DNA of 48,471 nucleotides from Sterolibacteriaceae bacterium. Lineage in GTDB: Bacteria; Pseudomonadota; Gammaproteobacteria; Burkholderiales; Rhodocyclaceae. Of the stretch, positions 27,972 through 36,256 are shown piece after piece. The translations under genes and the position numbers were made by a program. Location of the stretch: positions 1-48,471 of the forward strand of contig JANYCD010000004.1 of assembly GCA_025360425.1 (NCBI GenBank), read 5' to 3'. The notes under the pieces were generated by a model, which worked only from the letters and a program-made list of their open reading frames with translations, searched no databases and was not told where the DNA came from. Each line of letters begins with the position of its first letter. The stretch's first letter is position 1.

Positions 27972-28852
27972 AGAAACTTCTGGGTGGGGGACACTATTTC
28001 GAGGGCGCGCGCTGGCACGACGGCTACTGGTACGTATCGGATCTTTATGGACCACACGTACTGAAGGTCTCGACGGACGGTGTGTCTGAAATCGTGGCGA
28101 CCGTTCCCGAGCAGCCGTCCGGACTGGGCTGGCTGCCTAATGGTGACCTGCTGGTGGTGTCGATGAAAGACCGGCGCGTCATGCGGCAGATCGCCGACGG
28201 AGCGCTGAAGGAGCATGCCAACATTACCGCGCTGACCGGCAGCTACGCCAACGACATGGTGGTCGATGGCTTGGGCCGCGCCTATGTCAGCAACCTGGGG
28301 TTTGATCTGTTCACCGGCGAACCACCCAGGCCGACCGCAGTCGTTCGGGTGGACCCGGACGGAAAAGCCTGCGTCGCCAGCGATGCGCTGTTGTTCCCCA
28401 ACGGCCTGGTGGTAACACCGGACAACAAGACCCTGATCGTCGCGGAAACCTTTGGCGCACGATTCACGGCATTCACCATCGCGGCTGACGGTTCGTTGCA
28501 CGATCGACGGATCTGGGCCCAGGGCGGTACCGCGCCTCCGTGGGATTCAGTACATACCCTGGGTCAAACTGATTTCGCGCCTGACGGCTGTGTGCTGGAT
28601 GCGGAAGGTTGCGTCTGGGCGGCAGATGCGATGAACGGTCGCGTCTGCCGAGTCGCCGAAGGCAAGGGGATCGTTGCGGAGATCAAGGCGCCCGATGGCA
28701 TGGGTGTGTATTCCTGTTCGCTCGGCGGAAAAAATGGTCGGCAGCTTCTGCTCTGCGCCGCCCCGGATTTCGATGACACCAAGCGCAAGGCAAAAACGGA
28801 AGCGGCCCTTTACACGGTTGACGTAGACATACCGTACGCCGGGTTCGTTTGA
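27968..28852 (+). CDS. SMP-30/gluconolactonase-like hydrolase
   Basis: A 294-residue six-bladed beta-propeller of the SMP-30/gluconolactonase/LRE family, which are metal-dependent lactonases. Metal-site features are the early Glu in HYFEGARWHDG, the Asn in SYANDMVVDGLG, the Asn in LFPNGLVVTPD, and the Asp in VWAADAMNGRV. No signal peptide is visible, so it should act in the cytosol. Set in an operon with an LLM monooxygenase, a CoA ligase and an LvaA-like kinase, it most plausibly opens a lactone to a hydroxy acid. It overlaps the preceding gene by an ATGA. Confidence 0.8.
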   Translation: MKKLLGGGHYFEGARWHDGYWYVSDLYGPHVLKVSTDGVSEIVATVPEQPSGLGWLPNGDLLVVSMKDRRVMRQIADGALKEHANITALTGSYANDMVVDGLGRAYVSNLGFDLFTGEPPRPTAVVRVDPDGKACVASDALLFPNGLVVTPDNKTLIVAETFGARFTAFTIAADGSLHDRRIWAQGGTAPPWDSVHTLGQTDFAPDGCVLDAEGCVWAADAMNGRVCRVAEGKGIVAEIKAPDGMGVYSCSLGGKNGRQLLLCAAPDFDDTKRKAKTEAALYTVDVDIPYAGFV

Positions 28853-28859
28853 CTGAAGC

Positions 28860-29180
28860 ATGCCTCTTGTCAAATTCATTGGCCATGATGGAACGACGCA
28901 TGAGGTTCATGTCGATACCGGCACGAGCATCATGCGAGCGGCCGTCGACAACGATGTGCGGGGCATTGTTGGCGAGTGCGGAGGCTCATGCGTCTGTGCG
29001 ACTTGCCATTGCTACATCCATGAGAGCTGGCTTTCCAAATTTGGCGAACCGAACGAATCCGAAAGAGGATTGCTTGAATGCGTCGGCGATCTCAAGCCCA
29101 ACAGCCGTCTCGGCTGTCAGGTGACGGTCACCGACGAGTTCGATGGAATGAGCGTGACGCTGCCGCCATCCCAATACTGA
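28860..29180 (+). CDS. [2Fe-2S] ferredoxin, putidaredoxin/adrenodoxin type
   Basis: A 106-residue soluble electron carrier with the putidaredoxin spacing of cluster cysteines: C-x5-C-x2-C in ECGGSCVCATCHCYIHE and the fourth Cys in SRLGCQVTVTDEFDG. Extra cysteines inside the loop (GGSCVC, CHCY) are unusual. The length matches putidaredoxin (about 106). It should pass electrons to a class I P450, and the P450 at 21285-22514 is the closest candidate without its own adjacent ferredoxin. It is the last gene of its operon, seven bases after the SMP-30 gene, and converges with the SDR gene one base later. Confidence 0.93.
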   Translation: MPLVKFIGHDGTTHEVHVDTGTSIMRAAVDNDVRGIVGECGGSCVCATCHCYIHESWLSKFGEPNESERGLLECVGDLKPNSRLGCQVTVTDEFDGMSVTLPPSQY

Positions 29181-29181
29181 A

Positions 29182-29973
29182 CTAGCTCGCCATCCAACCA
29201 CCGTCGATGGTCAGCGATGTGCCGGTCATGAATTTCGACTCGTCCGACGCGAGGAAGACCGCGCCCATGGCGATGTCGCTGACCTCGCCGATGCGTTTCA
29301 TCGGGCACAGGTTCTTCATCACGTCCCAGGCCGAAGCTTCCTCGAACACGCCTTCGCGCACCCAGCCTGCCACCGTGTCTTCCAGCATCGGCGTCCGGAT
29401 GCAGCCGGGGTAGATGGTGTTGACGCGGATGGCGTGACCCTGGTTTGCCCACTCCACGGCGAGCACCTTCGACATGTGCGCGATGGCCGCTTTCGACACG
29501 CTATAGGCGGACAGATTGGATTGGCCGACCAAAGCAGCCACCGAGGAAATGTTGATGACGGAGGCCCACGCGCCGCGCTTGCCGGCTGCACTCAGCAGGG
29601 GCAGCATGATGCGGCAACCGCTCATTGGTCCTTCGAGATTGACGGACAGTACTCTTCGAACATCTTCTGACGATTGCTGCTCCACCGAATTGACGATCTC
29701 TGTTCCCGCGTTGTGAACCAGAATATCCAGCCGGCCGTGCTCGCGTTTGATGCGATCCGCCAGCGCAGCCCAATCGGCCTCACTGGTCACATTGAGCGCC
29801 ACTGCGGTAGCGCCGATGTTTTTGGCAACAGCCGATGCGCCATCGATATTCAGGTCACAGAGGTAGAGGGTTGCGCCCTGTTCTGCCATCGCCTGCGCGA
29901 TCCCTGCGCCGATGCCGCGTGCTGCTCCGGTGATGAGTCCGACCTTGTTGTTCAGTCTACCGAGTGCTGCCAT
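29182..29973 (-). CDS. SDR family NAD(P)-dependent oxidoreductase
   Basis: A 263-residue classical short-chain dehydrogenase. The cofactor site is TGAARGIGAGIA near residue 15. LCDLN after beta-2 suggests NAD preference, NAG appears in LVHNAGTE, and the catalytic residues are Ser in NISSVAALVG and Tyr-x3-Lys in AYSVSKAAIAH. The end SLTIDGGWMAS is typical. GGAG precedes the ATG at 29973. It probably oxidises an alcohol formed by one of the P450s. It is downstream of the IclR gene on the minus strand (64 bp apart) and could share its transcript. Confidence 0.92.
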   Translation of the reverse strand: MAALGRLNNKVGLITGAARGIGAGIAQAMAEQGATLYLCDLNIDGASAVAKNIGATAVALNVTSEADWAALADRIKREHGRLDILVHNAGTEIVNSVEQQSSEDVRRVLSVNLEGPMSGCRIMLPLLSAAGKRGAWASVINISSVAALVGQSNLSAYSVSKAAIAHMSKVLAVEWANQGHAIRVNTIYPGCIRTPMLEDTVAGWVREGVFEEASAWDVMKNLCPMKRIGEVSDIAMGAVFLASDESKFMTGTSLTIDGGWMAS

Positions 29974-30037
29974 TTATCTTTACTCCTTGCGTTAGCGTTC
30001 ATCAATTTATTGTTGGGCATCCAGACCACTTGCTCGT

Positions 30038-30781
30038 CTAGATTTTTGAAAATGCCGCAACACTTTTTTGCATCTGTTTCAAATAGCGATCCTTGTTTTC
30101 CCGCATTCTCTCCGCCACGCCACCGCAGGCCAGAACAACGGGCTGGCCCTGGATCAGGGTAGGCAGAAAAACGCACAGCGTCGCGCCACCCTGGAACGGC
30201 GTGTGCTCGCCATAACCGTAGCCCCGCGTTCGCGCCAATTTCACCTGCTTGTGAATCTCGGTCACAGCGGCGGATGCAGCTTTCCCGGCCGCGATATTCG
30301 CCCGTCTGATGAGAGTATCGACGGCCGGATCCTTAAGTACCGACATCAACAGCCAGCCAACCGGCGATACCGTCATCAATCGCATGCTGCCCTCCTGCAC
30401 ATGAAAGCGTATGGAATGGGAAGACTCCAGTGCCGCGACATACTGGACATAGATATCGTTCGTTGTCGCCAGAACAACCGTCTCGTTGGTGGAATACTGA
30501 AGATCGCGCATGATCTGCAAAACTTCGCCACGGCCGAACAGGGCTGCGGGAATCCACTCCCCCAGCGATGTGACTTTCATGGTCGGGAAATAGACCCGCC
30601 GTACCCGATCGTAATTGAGATAACCCATCGAGGTCAGCGTTTTCAACAGCACCGTCGTGCTGGATTGCGGATAACCCAGCGCCTCGCATATCGTCTTCAG
30701 CGACTGCGGTGTGCGCGCAGCGTTGAAATGGTTCAGCACTTCGATTGCTCGCACAGCAGACTTTACGGCCATCTCGGTCAT
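30038..30781 (-). CDS. IclR family transcriptional regulator
   Basis: A 247-residue regulator with an N-terminal winged helix (AIEVLNHFNAARTPQSLKTI, LGYPQSSTTVLLKTLTSMGY). The C-terminal IclR effector domain (about residues 75-245) contains TNETVVLATTNDIYVQYVA and the late VLACGGVAERM. IclR proteins often control aromatic or terpenoid catabolism. The ATG at 30781 has GAAGAG just upstream; a TTG at 30796 is an alternative. It is divergent from the LLM-led operon at 30934, with a candidate operator between them, and likely governs that operon. Confidence 0.9.
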   Translation of the reverse strand: MTEMAVKSAVRAIEVLNHFNAARTPQSLKTICEALGYPQSSTTVLLKTLTSMGYLNYDRVRRVYFPTMKVTSLGEWIPAALFGRGEVLQIMRDLQYSTNETVVLATTNDIYVQYVAALESSHSIRFHVQEGSMRLMTVSPVGWLLMSVLKDPAVDTLIRRANIAAGKAASAAVTEIHKQVKLARTRGYGYGEHTPFQGGATLCVFLPTLIQGQPVVLACGGVAERMRENKDRYLKQMQKSVAAFSKI

Positions 30782-30816
30782 CTGGCTCTTCGCCAAAAAT
30801 TCACATACGTGATAAT

Positions 30817-30851
30817 ACTTACCATGTAGAGGATATTACGGCCCGGTAAGT
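30817..30851. promoter_or_regulatory. Inverted repeat, possible IclR operator
   Basis: ACTTACC at 30817-30823 is exactly mirrored by GGTAAGT at 30845-30851 across 21 bp, in the intergenic region between the divergent IclR and LLM genes. The region is the only AT-rich gap between the two operons. Seven-base arms could arise by chance, so this is a candidate only. Confidence 0.4.
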
Positions 30852-30933
30852 GTTTTTTCCCGCATAGTGCAAAAAACAAAAAAAGCAGGCCATATGGTCG
30901 GGCGAAAAACGTTCTGAACGAGGAGCACCGGCA

Positions 30934-32229
30934 ATGAAATCGAGTTTGTTTTACGAACACCAACTTCCCCGCCCCTGGGGCGAGGGTGTCGAAGAAAAGC
31001 TGTTCCACGATGCGCTGACGCAACTCGAACTCGCCGACAAGCTCGGCTTCGACGGCATGTGGGCGGTCGAGCACCATTTCCTTGAAGAGTATTCACATTG
31101 CTCCGCGCCGGAAGTGTTCCTCGCCGCAGTGACCCAGCGCACCAGGAACATGCGCATCGGGCACGGCATTTGTCTCGGCGCGCCTGCCTACAATCATCCG
31201 GCGCGTGTTGCCGAGCGCCTCGCCACGCTCGACATCCTGTCGCGCGGCCGTCTCGAATGGGGCACTGGCGAATCCGCCTCGCTGATCGAGATGCATGGCT
31301 TCGGACTCAACCCCGAGGTCAAGACAGCGATGTGGCTGGAAGGTGTGGAGCAGACCGCCAACATGATGGCGATGACGCCCTATCCTGGCTTTGAGGGGAA
31401 ATATTTTTCGATGCCGACGCGCAACATCGTTCCCAAGCCGGTGCAGGGCCCCAACCCGCCGATGTGGATGGCGTGTTCGCGGCGTGAAAGCATCCTGCGC
31501 GCGGCGCGCCACGGTATGGGCGCGCTGGTGTTCGGTTTTGTGCAGCCGGATCAGGCCAAGGCCTGGGTCGAGGATTATTACGCGGTGATCAAATCCGCGG
31601 AATGCGTTCCGCTCGGCCATACCGTGAACGCCAACTTCGCCACGCTGAACGGCATGATGGTGCATCAAAGCCACGACGAAGCGATCCGCCGTGGCCTCGA
31701 TGGTTTCAAGTTCTTCGGCTATTGCCTGTCGCACTACGTCGTCTATGGCGAGCATTTTCCGGGAGTGACCAATCTCTGGGAAAACTTCCTCAAGGTCAAG
31801 GATTCCATCACCGACATCCCGGGTTCCGACAGCATCGGCACGCCGGATGCGGTGCGCAAGCATCTGAGAGGCTTTGCCGATGCCGGCGTCGACCAGATGA
31901 TTTTCATCCAGCAGGCCGGCAACACGCGGCATGAACATATCTGCGAAGCGATTGAGTTGTTTGCAAAAGAGGTCATCCCCGAACTTCACCAAGGCGAAGA
32001 CAAGCGCCTGAAGCGCAAGGCCGAAGAATTGGCGCCTTACATCGAAGCCGCGCTGGCGCGCAAAAAACGCATGCCCGCACTCAAGCCTGCGCAAGTGAAA
32101 GGAGTCGAAAGCATCGGCCTCGCACTCGAACGCAAGGCCGGCCAGGACTACGCCAAGCAGGGAGGCACCTATGCCGATCCAACCCGCGGCGGCGCAATTC
32201 CAATGGCCAAGCGGGAATTATTCAAATAG
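30934..32229 (+). CDS. LLM class (luciferase-like) flavin monooxygenase
   Basis: A second luciferase-family protein, 431 residues, longer than usual because of a Lys-rich C-terminal extension from about residue 350 (KRLKRKAEELAPYIEAALAR). Core signatures are LADKLGFDGMWAVEHHF with the EHH motif near residue 49, RIGHGICLGAPAYNHPARVAER, and WGTGESASLIEMHGFG. It shares little sequence with the first LLM protein at 24256. GAGGAG precedes the ATG. It is the first gene of a long operon and is directly followed by an amidohydrolase, which hints at a lactone-forming then lactone-opening pair. Confidence 0.85.
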   Translation: MKSSLFYEHQLPRPWGEGVEEKLFHDALTQLELADKLGFDGMWAVEHHFLEEYSHCSAPEVFLAAVTQRTRNMRIGHGICLGAPAYNHPARVAERLATLDILSRGRLEWGTGESASLIEMHGFGLNPEVKTAMWLEGVEQTANMMAMTPYPGFEGKYFSMPTRNIVPKPVQGPNPPMWMACSRRESILRAARHGMGALVFGFVQPDQAKAWVEDYYAVIKSAECVPLGHTVNANFATLNGMMVHQSHDEAIRRGLDGFKFFGYCLSHYVVYGEHFPGVTNLWENFLKVKDSITDIPGSDSIGTPDAVRKHLRGFADAGVDQMIFIQQAGNTRHEHICEAIELFAKEVIPELHQGEDKRLKRKAEELAPYIEAALARKKRMPALKPAQVKGVESIGLALERKAGQDYAKQGGTYADPTRGGAIPMAKRELFK

Positions 32230-32257
32230 CCTCTTTGCATTCCAAAGGGGATTGGAG

Positions 32258-33325
32258 ATGAAACAAAAGCCGGCCTTCGAGGGCAACCAATACCGGACAC
32301 GTGACGATTTGCTGGCGTGGCTGGGGCAAAGCCGCGAGGTACCGATCGAGCCTGATTTCGCTGTCGTCGATGCGCATCACCATTTGTGGAACGACGATCA
32401 CCGCCGTTACCAGATTCCGGATCTGATCGACGATATCGGCGCGATGAATGTCGTCGGCAGCGTATTCATTGAATGCGGCGCCACCTACGACGCCAAGGTC
32501 GACTACAGCGAAGGCGTCGTGGTTCCCCCCGGGATTTACAAACAACCGGTTTCCGAGATCCGCTTCGTCGTGGACGAGGTGCGCAACAGTCAACGCGCCC
32601 AACAACTCGGTCTGTGTAAGGCGATTGTCGGTTTCGGCAACCTGCTGGTGGGTGAAACATCCGCCCGCGACATGCTCGAAACTTTCATCGAAGCCGGCGA
32701 AGGACGCTTTCGCGGCATTCGCCAATCGGCGGCGTGGGAGACGGCGATCGGTGACATGGCGTGGCGCACGCCGCCACCCGGCCTGTATTTCGATGACAGA
32801 TTTCGTTCGGGTTTTCAGGCGCTACAGGCGCTGGGCTTGAGCTTCGATGCCTGGCTCTACTATCCGCAACTCTACGACGTGATCCTGCTGGCCCGACGCT
32901 TCCCCGATGTACCTATCATCCTCGACCACTTCGGCGGCATGGTCGGCATCTTGGAATATGCCGCATGGCCGAAACAGCGCTTCCGCCAATGGTGTGCCTA
33001 CATTCGCGAGTTGGCCCTCTGTCCGAACGTGATCGTGAAAATGGGTGGGTTGGGCATGCCAATGGTTGGTCTGGACATGCATCTTCTGGAATCCCCGGCC
33101 GGATCGGAACAGCTCGCCGCAGCGTGGAAACCCTATATCGACGTTTCGGTGGAAGCCTTTGGCAGCAAGCGCTGCATGATTGGCAGCAACTTTCCGGTAG
33201 ACCGGCAAACGGCGCACTATACGACCGTGTGGAACGCCTACAAGATTGCAACCAAAAACTATTCGCAAGACGAACGGCAAGACCTGTTCAATGGCACCGC
33301 AAGCAGAGTCTACAAGTTGAAATAA
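32258..33325 (+). CDS. Amidohydrolase 2 family protein (possible lactonase)
   Basis: A 355-residue TIM-barrel metal-dependent hydrolase. The first metal motif is DAHHHLWNDD near residue 39. Later conserved pieces are FRGIRQSAAW, the strand-end His in PIILDHFGGM, and the C-terminal GSNFPVDR with the catalytic Asp. This group includes 2-pyrone-4,6-dicarboxylate lactonase and 4-sulfomuconolactone hydrolase, so lactone hydrolysis is possible; decarboxylases of the same fold are the alternative. AAAGGGG precedes the ATG at 32258. It follows the LLM gene after 28 bases in the same operon. Confidence 0.82.
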   Translation: MKQKPAFEGNQYRTRDDLLAWLGQSREVPIEPDFAVVDAHHHLWNDDHRRYQIPDLIDDIGAMNVVGSVFIECGATYDAKVDYSEGVVVPPGIYKQPVSEIRFVVDEVRNSQRAQQLGLCKAIVGFGNLLVGETSARDMLETFIEAGEGRFRGIRQSAAWETAIGDMAWRTPPPGLYFDDRFRSGFQALQALGLSFDAWLYYPQLYDVILLARRFPDVPIILDHFGGMVGILEYAAWPKQRFRQWCAYIRELALCPNVIVKMGGLGMPMVGLDMHLLESPAGSEQLAAAWKPYIDVSVEAFGSKRCMIGSNFPVDRQTAHYTTVWNAYKIATKNYSQDERQDLFNGTASRVYKLK

Positions 33326-33396
33326 TGCGCTGACGGTTCGGCCGATCCCCGCAGTTGCGTGAGTTCGCGGGTTGTTCGTAGCAGCAGGAGAGAGAG

Positions 33397-34260
33397 ATGG
33401 CAGTTGTTTTGGACAGGACTGCGAAGGTGCTCGCCGTTGCGGCGACCGGCGACTATGGCAGCAACCAGATTCGCTTCATGCAGGCGGCCGGTACCCATGT
33501 CGTCGGCGCCGTCGTGCTCGGGCGCGGTGGCGAAACCATGCTCGACCTGCCGATATTCGATACCGTGATGGAGGCGGTGCAAGCCACCGGTGCGAACGCC
33601 GCGATCATCTACGCACCTGCGCTCGGCGTTCGCTCGGCGGTAGTGGAATGCGCCGACGCCGGCTTGGGCCTTGCGGTTGCCGCCGCCGAATTCGTACCGA
33701 CCCACGATGCGCTGTACGCCGCCGCACATGCACGCGAACGCGGCATGGTACTGGTCGGTCCCAACACGATGGGCATGGCAACGCCCGGCCAGGCCATGCT
33801 GGGCGCCGTCACCCCCAGTTTCACCAAGCCCGGCAAAGTCGGCATGATCGGTCGCAGCGGCACCTTGATGCTGGTGATCGCACGCCTGCTATCGCAATCG
33901 GGAATCGGGCAAAGCACGCTGGTCCATGTCGGCGGCGACACGATCGCCGGATCGAATCCGGATGAATGGCTGACGCGCTTCGACACCGATGCCGACACCT
34001 CGGCCGTCATCTTTCTGGGCGAGATCGGCGGCGCCAAGGAATTCGCACTGGCGGAACGGATCAGCGCGAGCAAAAAGCCGGTGGCGGCGATGATCGTGGG
34101 GCGCCATGCGCCGGCCGAAAAGCGCATGGGACATGCCGGCGCGCTGATCGGCAGCGACCGCGAAACCGCCGCTGCCAAACAGGCGGTGTTGAAAGAGGCC
34201 GGGGCGATCATTTGCAATTCGCCCGCGGCGGTCGTTGAATTCGCAATGGCTTATCGATAG
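33397..34260 (+). CDS. CoA-binding protein, succinyl-CoA synthetase alpha-like (SucD-like)
   Basis: A 287-residue protein with the alpha-subunit layout of NDP-forming acyl-CoA synthetases. It has an N-terminal CoA-binding Rossmann domain (AATGDYGSNQIRFMQAAGTHVVG, GANAAIIYAPA) and a ligase domain with GPNTMGMATPG, GMIGRSGTLM and the phospho-His region KRMGHAGALIG. The His in GHAGA matches the phosphorylated His of SucD. The partner beta subunit is at 35099, separated by one crotonase gene. The pair is too diverged, and misplaced, to be the TCA-cycle enzyme. It probably activates or releases a pathway-specific acyl-CoA. Confidence 0.85.
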   Translation: MAVVLDRTAKVLAVAATGDYGSNQIRFMQAAGTHVVGAVVLGRGGETMLDLPIFDTVMEAVQATGANAAIIYAPALGVRSAVVECADAGLGLAVAAAEFVPTHDALYAAAHARERGMVLVGPNTMGMATPGQAMLGAVTPSFTKPGKVGMIGRSGTLMLVIARLLSQSGIGQSTLVHVGGDTIAGSNPDEWLTRFDTDADTSAVIFLGEIGGAKEFALAERISASKKPVAAMIVGRHAPAEKRMGHAGALIGSDRETAAAKQAVLKEAGAIICNSPAAVVEFAMAYR

Positions 34261-34285
34261 TCCGACCTTTGAAGAGGAAACAGCA

Positions 34286-35062
34286 ATGAGCGATCTCGTC
34301 CTGTCCGAAAAGCGCGGCAACGTGCAGTGGCTGACCATCAACCGCCTTGAACGGCGCAATGCGCTGAACCCTGACGTCATGGATGGATTGCGCGAGGGCA
34401 TCATCGCCGCGCGCGACAATCCCGACATCCGCGCCATCGTCATCACCGGCGTCGGCGACAAGGCATTCTGCGCCGGCGCCGACCTGCAGACCAACGCCAC
34501 CACGTTCTCGTTCGACTGCGCCGATCCGCGCCTGCCGTTCGCCAAGCTGACCCGCGTCGTATTCGGCGTGGACATCCCGATCATCGCCCGCGTCAATGGC
34601 GCCTGCATGGCGGGTGGCATGGGCGTCCTTGGCCTGTGCGACCTGGCGGTGGCGAGCGACAACGCCAGGTTCGGCATGCCCGAGGTCAAGGTCGGCCTGT
34701 TCCCGATGATGATCCTGACCACGCTCAAACGCATCATCCCGCCGCGCCAGATGAACGAGCTGTGCATGACCGGCGAAGCCATCAGCGCGGCAGAGGCCTT
34801 GCAAATGGGCCTGCTCAACTACGTCGTGCCGCAGGCCGAGCTCGACACCAAGCTCGACTGGCTGCTCAATCGCATCGTCGACAAATCGCCGACCGCAATA
34901 CGGCGCGGCAAATACGCGATGCGCGCGGTGGAAGATATGACCATCGAGCAGACCATTGCCTTCACCGAAAGCCAGGTGCCGCTCGCCGCCGCGACGCAGG
35001 ATTTCGCCGAAGGCATCGCCGCCTTCAACGAAAAGCGTTCGCCGCTGTGGACCAATCGCTGA
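34286..35062 (+). CDS. Enoyl-CoA hydratase/isomerase family protein
   Basis: A 258-residue crotonase-fold enzyme acting on acyl-CoA thioesters. The oxyanion-hole segments are KAFCAGADLQ and NGACMAGGMGV. One catalytic Glu is kept in FGMPEVKVGLFP, but the first Glu of classical hydratases (normally in GGGxEL) is replaced by Gly in GGMGVLGLCD. So a hydratase with two acids is unlikely, and isomerase, hydrolase or ring-opening chemistry should be considered. GAAGAGGAAA precedes the ATG at 34286. It is inserted between the SucD-like and SucC-like genes, suggesting consecutive steps on the same CoA ester. Confidence 0.87.
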   Translation: MSDLVLSEKRGNVQWLTINRLERRNALNPDVMDGLREGIIAARDNPDIRAIVITGVGDKAFCAGADLQTNATTFSFDCADPRLPFAKLTRVVFGVDIPIIARVNGACMAGGMGVLGLCDLAVASDNARFGMPEVKVGLFPMMILTTLKRIIPPRQMNELCMTGEAISAAEALQMGLLNYVVPQAELDTKLDWLLNRIVDKSPTAIRRGKYAMRAVEDMTIEQTIAFTESQVPLAAATQDFAEGIAAFNEKRSPLWTNR

Positions 35063-35098
35063 TCTGCCACGAGACGGAATGACAACAGGCAATACGAC

Positions 35099-36256
35099 AT
35101 GCTGGTAATCGAAGCCGAAGCCAAGGCAATGCTGGCGCGGCGGGGCATTGCTACGCCGCAGCCGAGCCGCATCTACACTGGCCACGAACCGGTCGATCCG
35201 CCAGCAACCGCAGTGGCGGTCAAAGCCCAGACCCTGTCAGGCAAGCGCGCCCAGGCCGGGTTGATCGAGCTGACCAGTGGCGACAAAGCTGCCGCGGCAG
35301 TCGCTCGGGTGCACGATGCGATGGTCCGCCTCGGCCAGACGCCGGTGGTGCTGGTGGAAGCGCAGGCCGATATCGACGCCGAGTACTACCTGGCGTGGCG
35401 CATCGACGACTTGCAGCACAAATACGTGATGATGTTTTCGATCGCGGGCGGCTCGGACATAGAGGAGCGTGGCGATACTATCCAGCAGTATTTCCATTCG
35501 CCGTTGCAAAATTTGCAGCCCTATCATCTGGCGCCGACATTGGCAGCATGCGGTGTGCCGTCAGGCAATATCGGCGCGGTGGCGCGCTTTGCCGTTTCGC
35601 TGTTCGAGGCATACCGCGACGAGGACGCGGTGTTGCTCGAAATCAATCCGCTGGTCGTAACCAAAAAAGGTCGGGTCATGGCGGTGGACGCCAAGCTGAT
35701 TCTCGATGACAACGCGGAAAAGCGGCATCTGGATTGGACAAAACTTATTTCCGCTTCGCTGCAAGCGCAGGAAGAATCCGCGCTGGAAAAAACCGCGGCT
35801 GAGGCTGGCCTGACTTTCGTCGAACTCGACGGCCCGGTGGCGGTGTACTCCGCCGGAGCTGGCATGGGCATGTGCCTGCTCGACATGCTCGCGGATGCCG
35901 GCATGCCGGCGGCGAACTTCAGCGATGCCTCGGGTGGCAGCAGCAAGGAAACATTCGCCCGCGTCGGACAGGTGGTGTTCGAGCTCGCCAAACAGCCCAA
36001 GGTCAAGGCGATCGTGATTTTCTTCGTGCTGTCGGCGACATCGCTCAAGAGCGTCGTCGATGGAATTCTGCATTTGATCGACACCGCTCCGCCGCCAAAG
36101 CCGCTGGTGGTGGGACTGATCGCAGCCGGCGCGGCGGAACGGGAATTGACCCTCAAGGATGCACAGGCCTTGATACGCGGGCGGGGTTTTAAATGCGTCG
36201 CCGATCTGGCGGATGCGGTCGACGCGGTGCGCGGTTTTGTGACAGGCAAGGAATGA
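35099..36256 (+). CDS. ATP-grasp acyl-CoA synthetase beta subunit (SucC-like)
   Basis: A 385-residue beta-type subunit. The ATP-grasp domain covers about residues 1-225: it starts LVIEAEAKAMLARRGIATP, has the Lys in VAVKAQTLSGKRAQAG and the Mg-binding LLEINPLVVTKKGRVMAVDAKL. The flavodoxin-like CoA-ligase domain follows (GPVAVYSAGAGMGMCLLDML, FSDASGGSSKETFAR). It matches the SucD-like protein at 33397 as the second half of an ADP-forming acyl-CoA synthetase. It overlaps the AtuA-like gene by an ATGA. The substrate acid is not known. Confidence 0.87.
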   Translation: MLVIEAEAKAMLARRGIATPQPSRIYTGHEPVDPPATAVAVKAQTLSGKRAQAGLIELTSGDKAAAAVARVHDAMVRLGQTPVVLVEAQADIDAEYYLAWRIDDLQHKYVMMFSIAGGSDIEERGDTIQQYFHSPLQNLQPYHLAPTLAACGVPSGNIGAVARFAVSLFEAYRDEDAVLLEINPLVVTKKGRVMAVDAKLILDDNAEKRHLDWTKLISASLQAQEESALEKTAAEAGLTFVELDGPVAVYSAGAGMGMCLLDMLADAGMPAANFSDASGGSSKETFARVGQVVFELAKQPKVKAIVIFFVLSATSLKSVVDGILHLIDTAPPPKPLVVGLIAAGAAERELTLKDAQALIRGRGFKCVADLADAVDAVRGFVTGKE

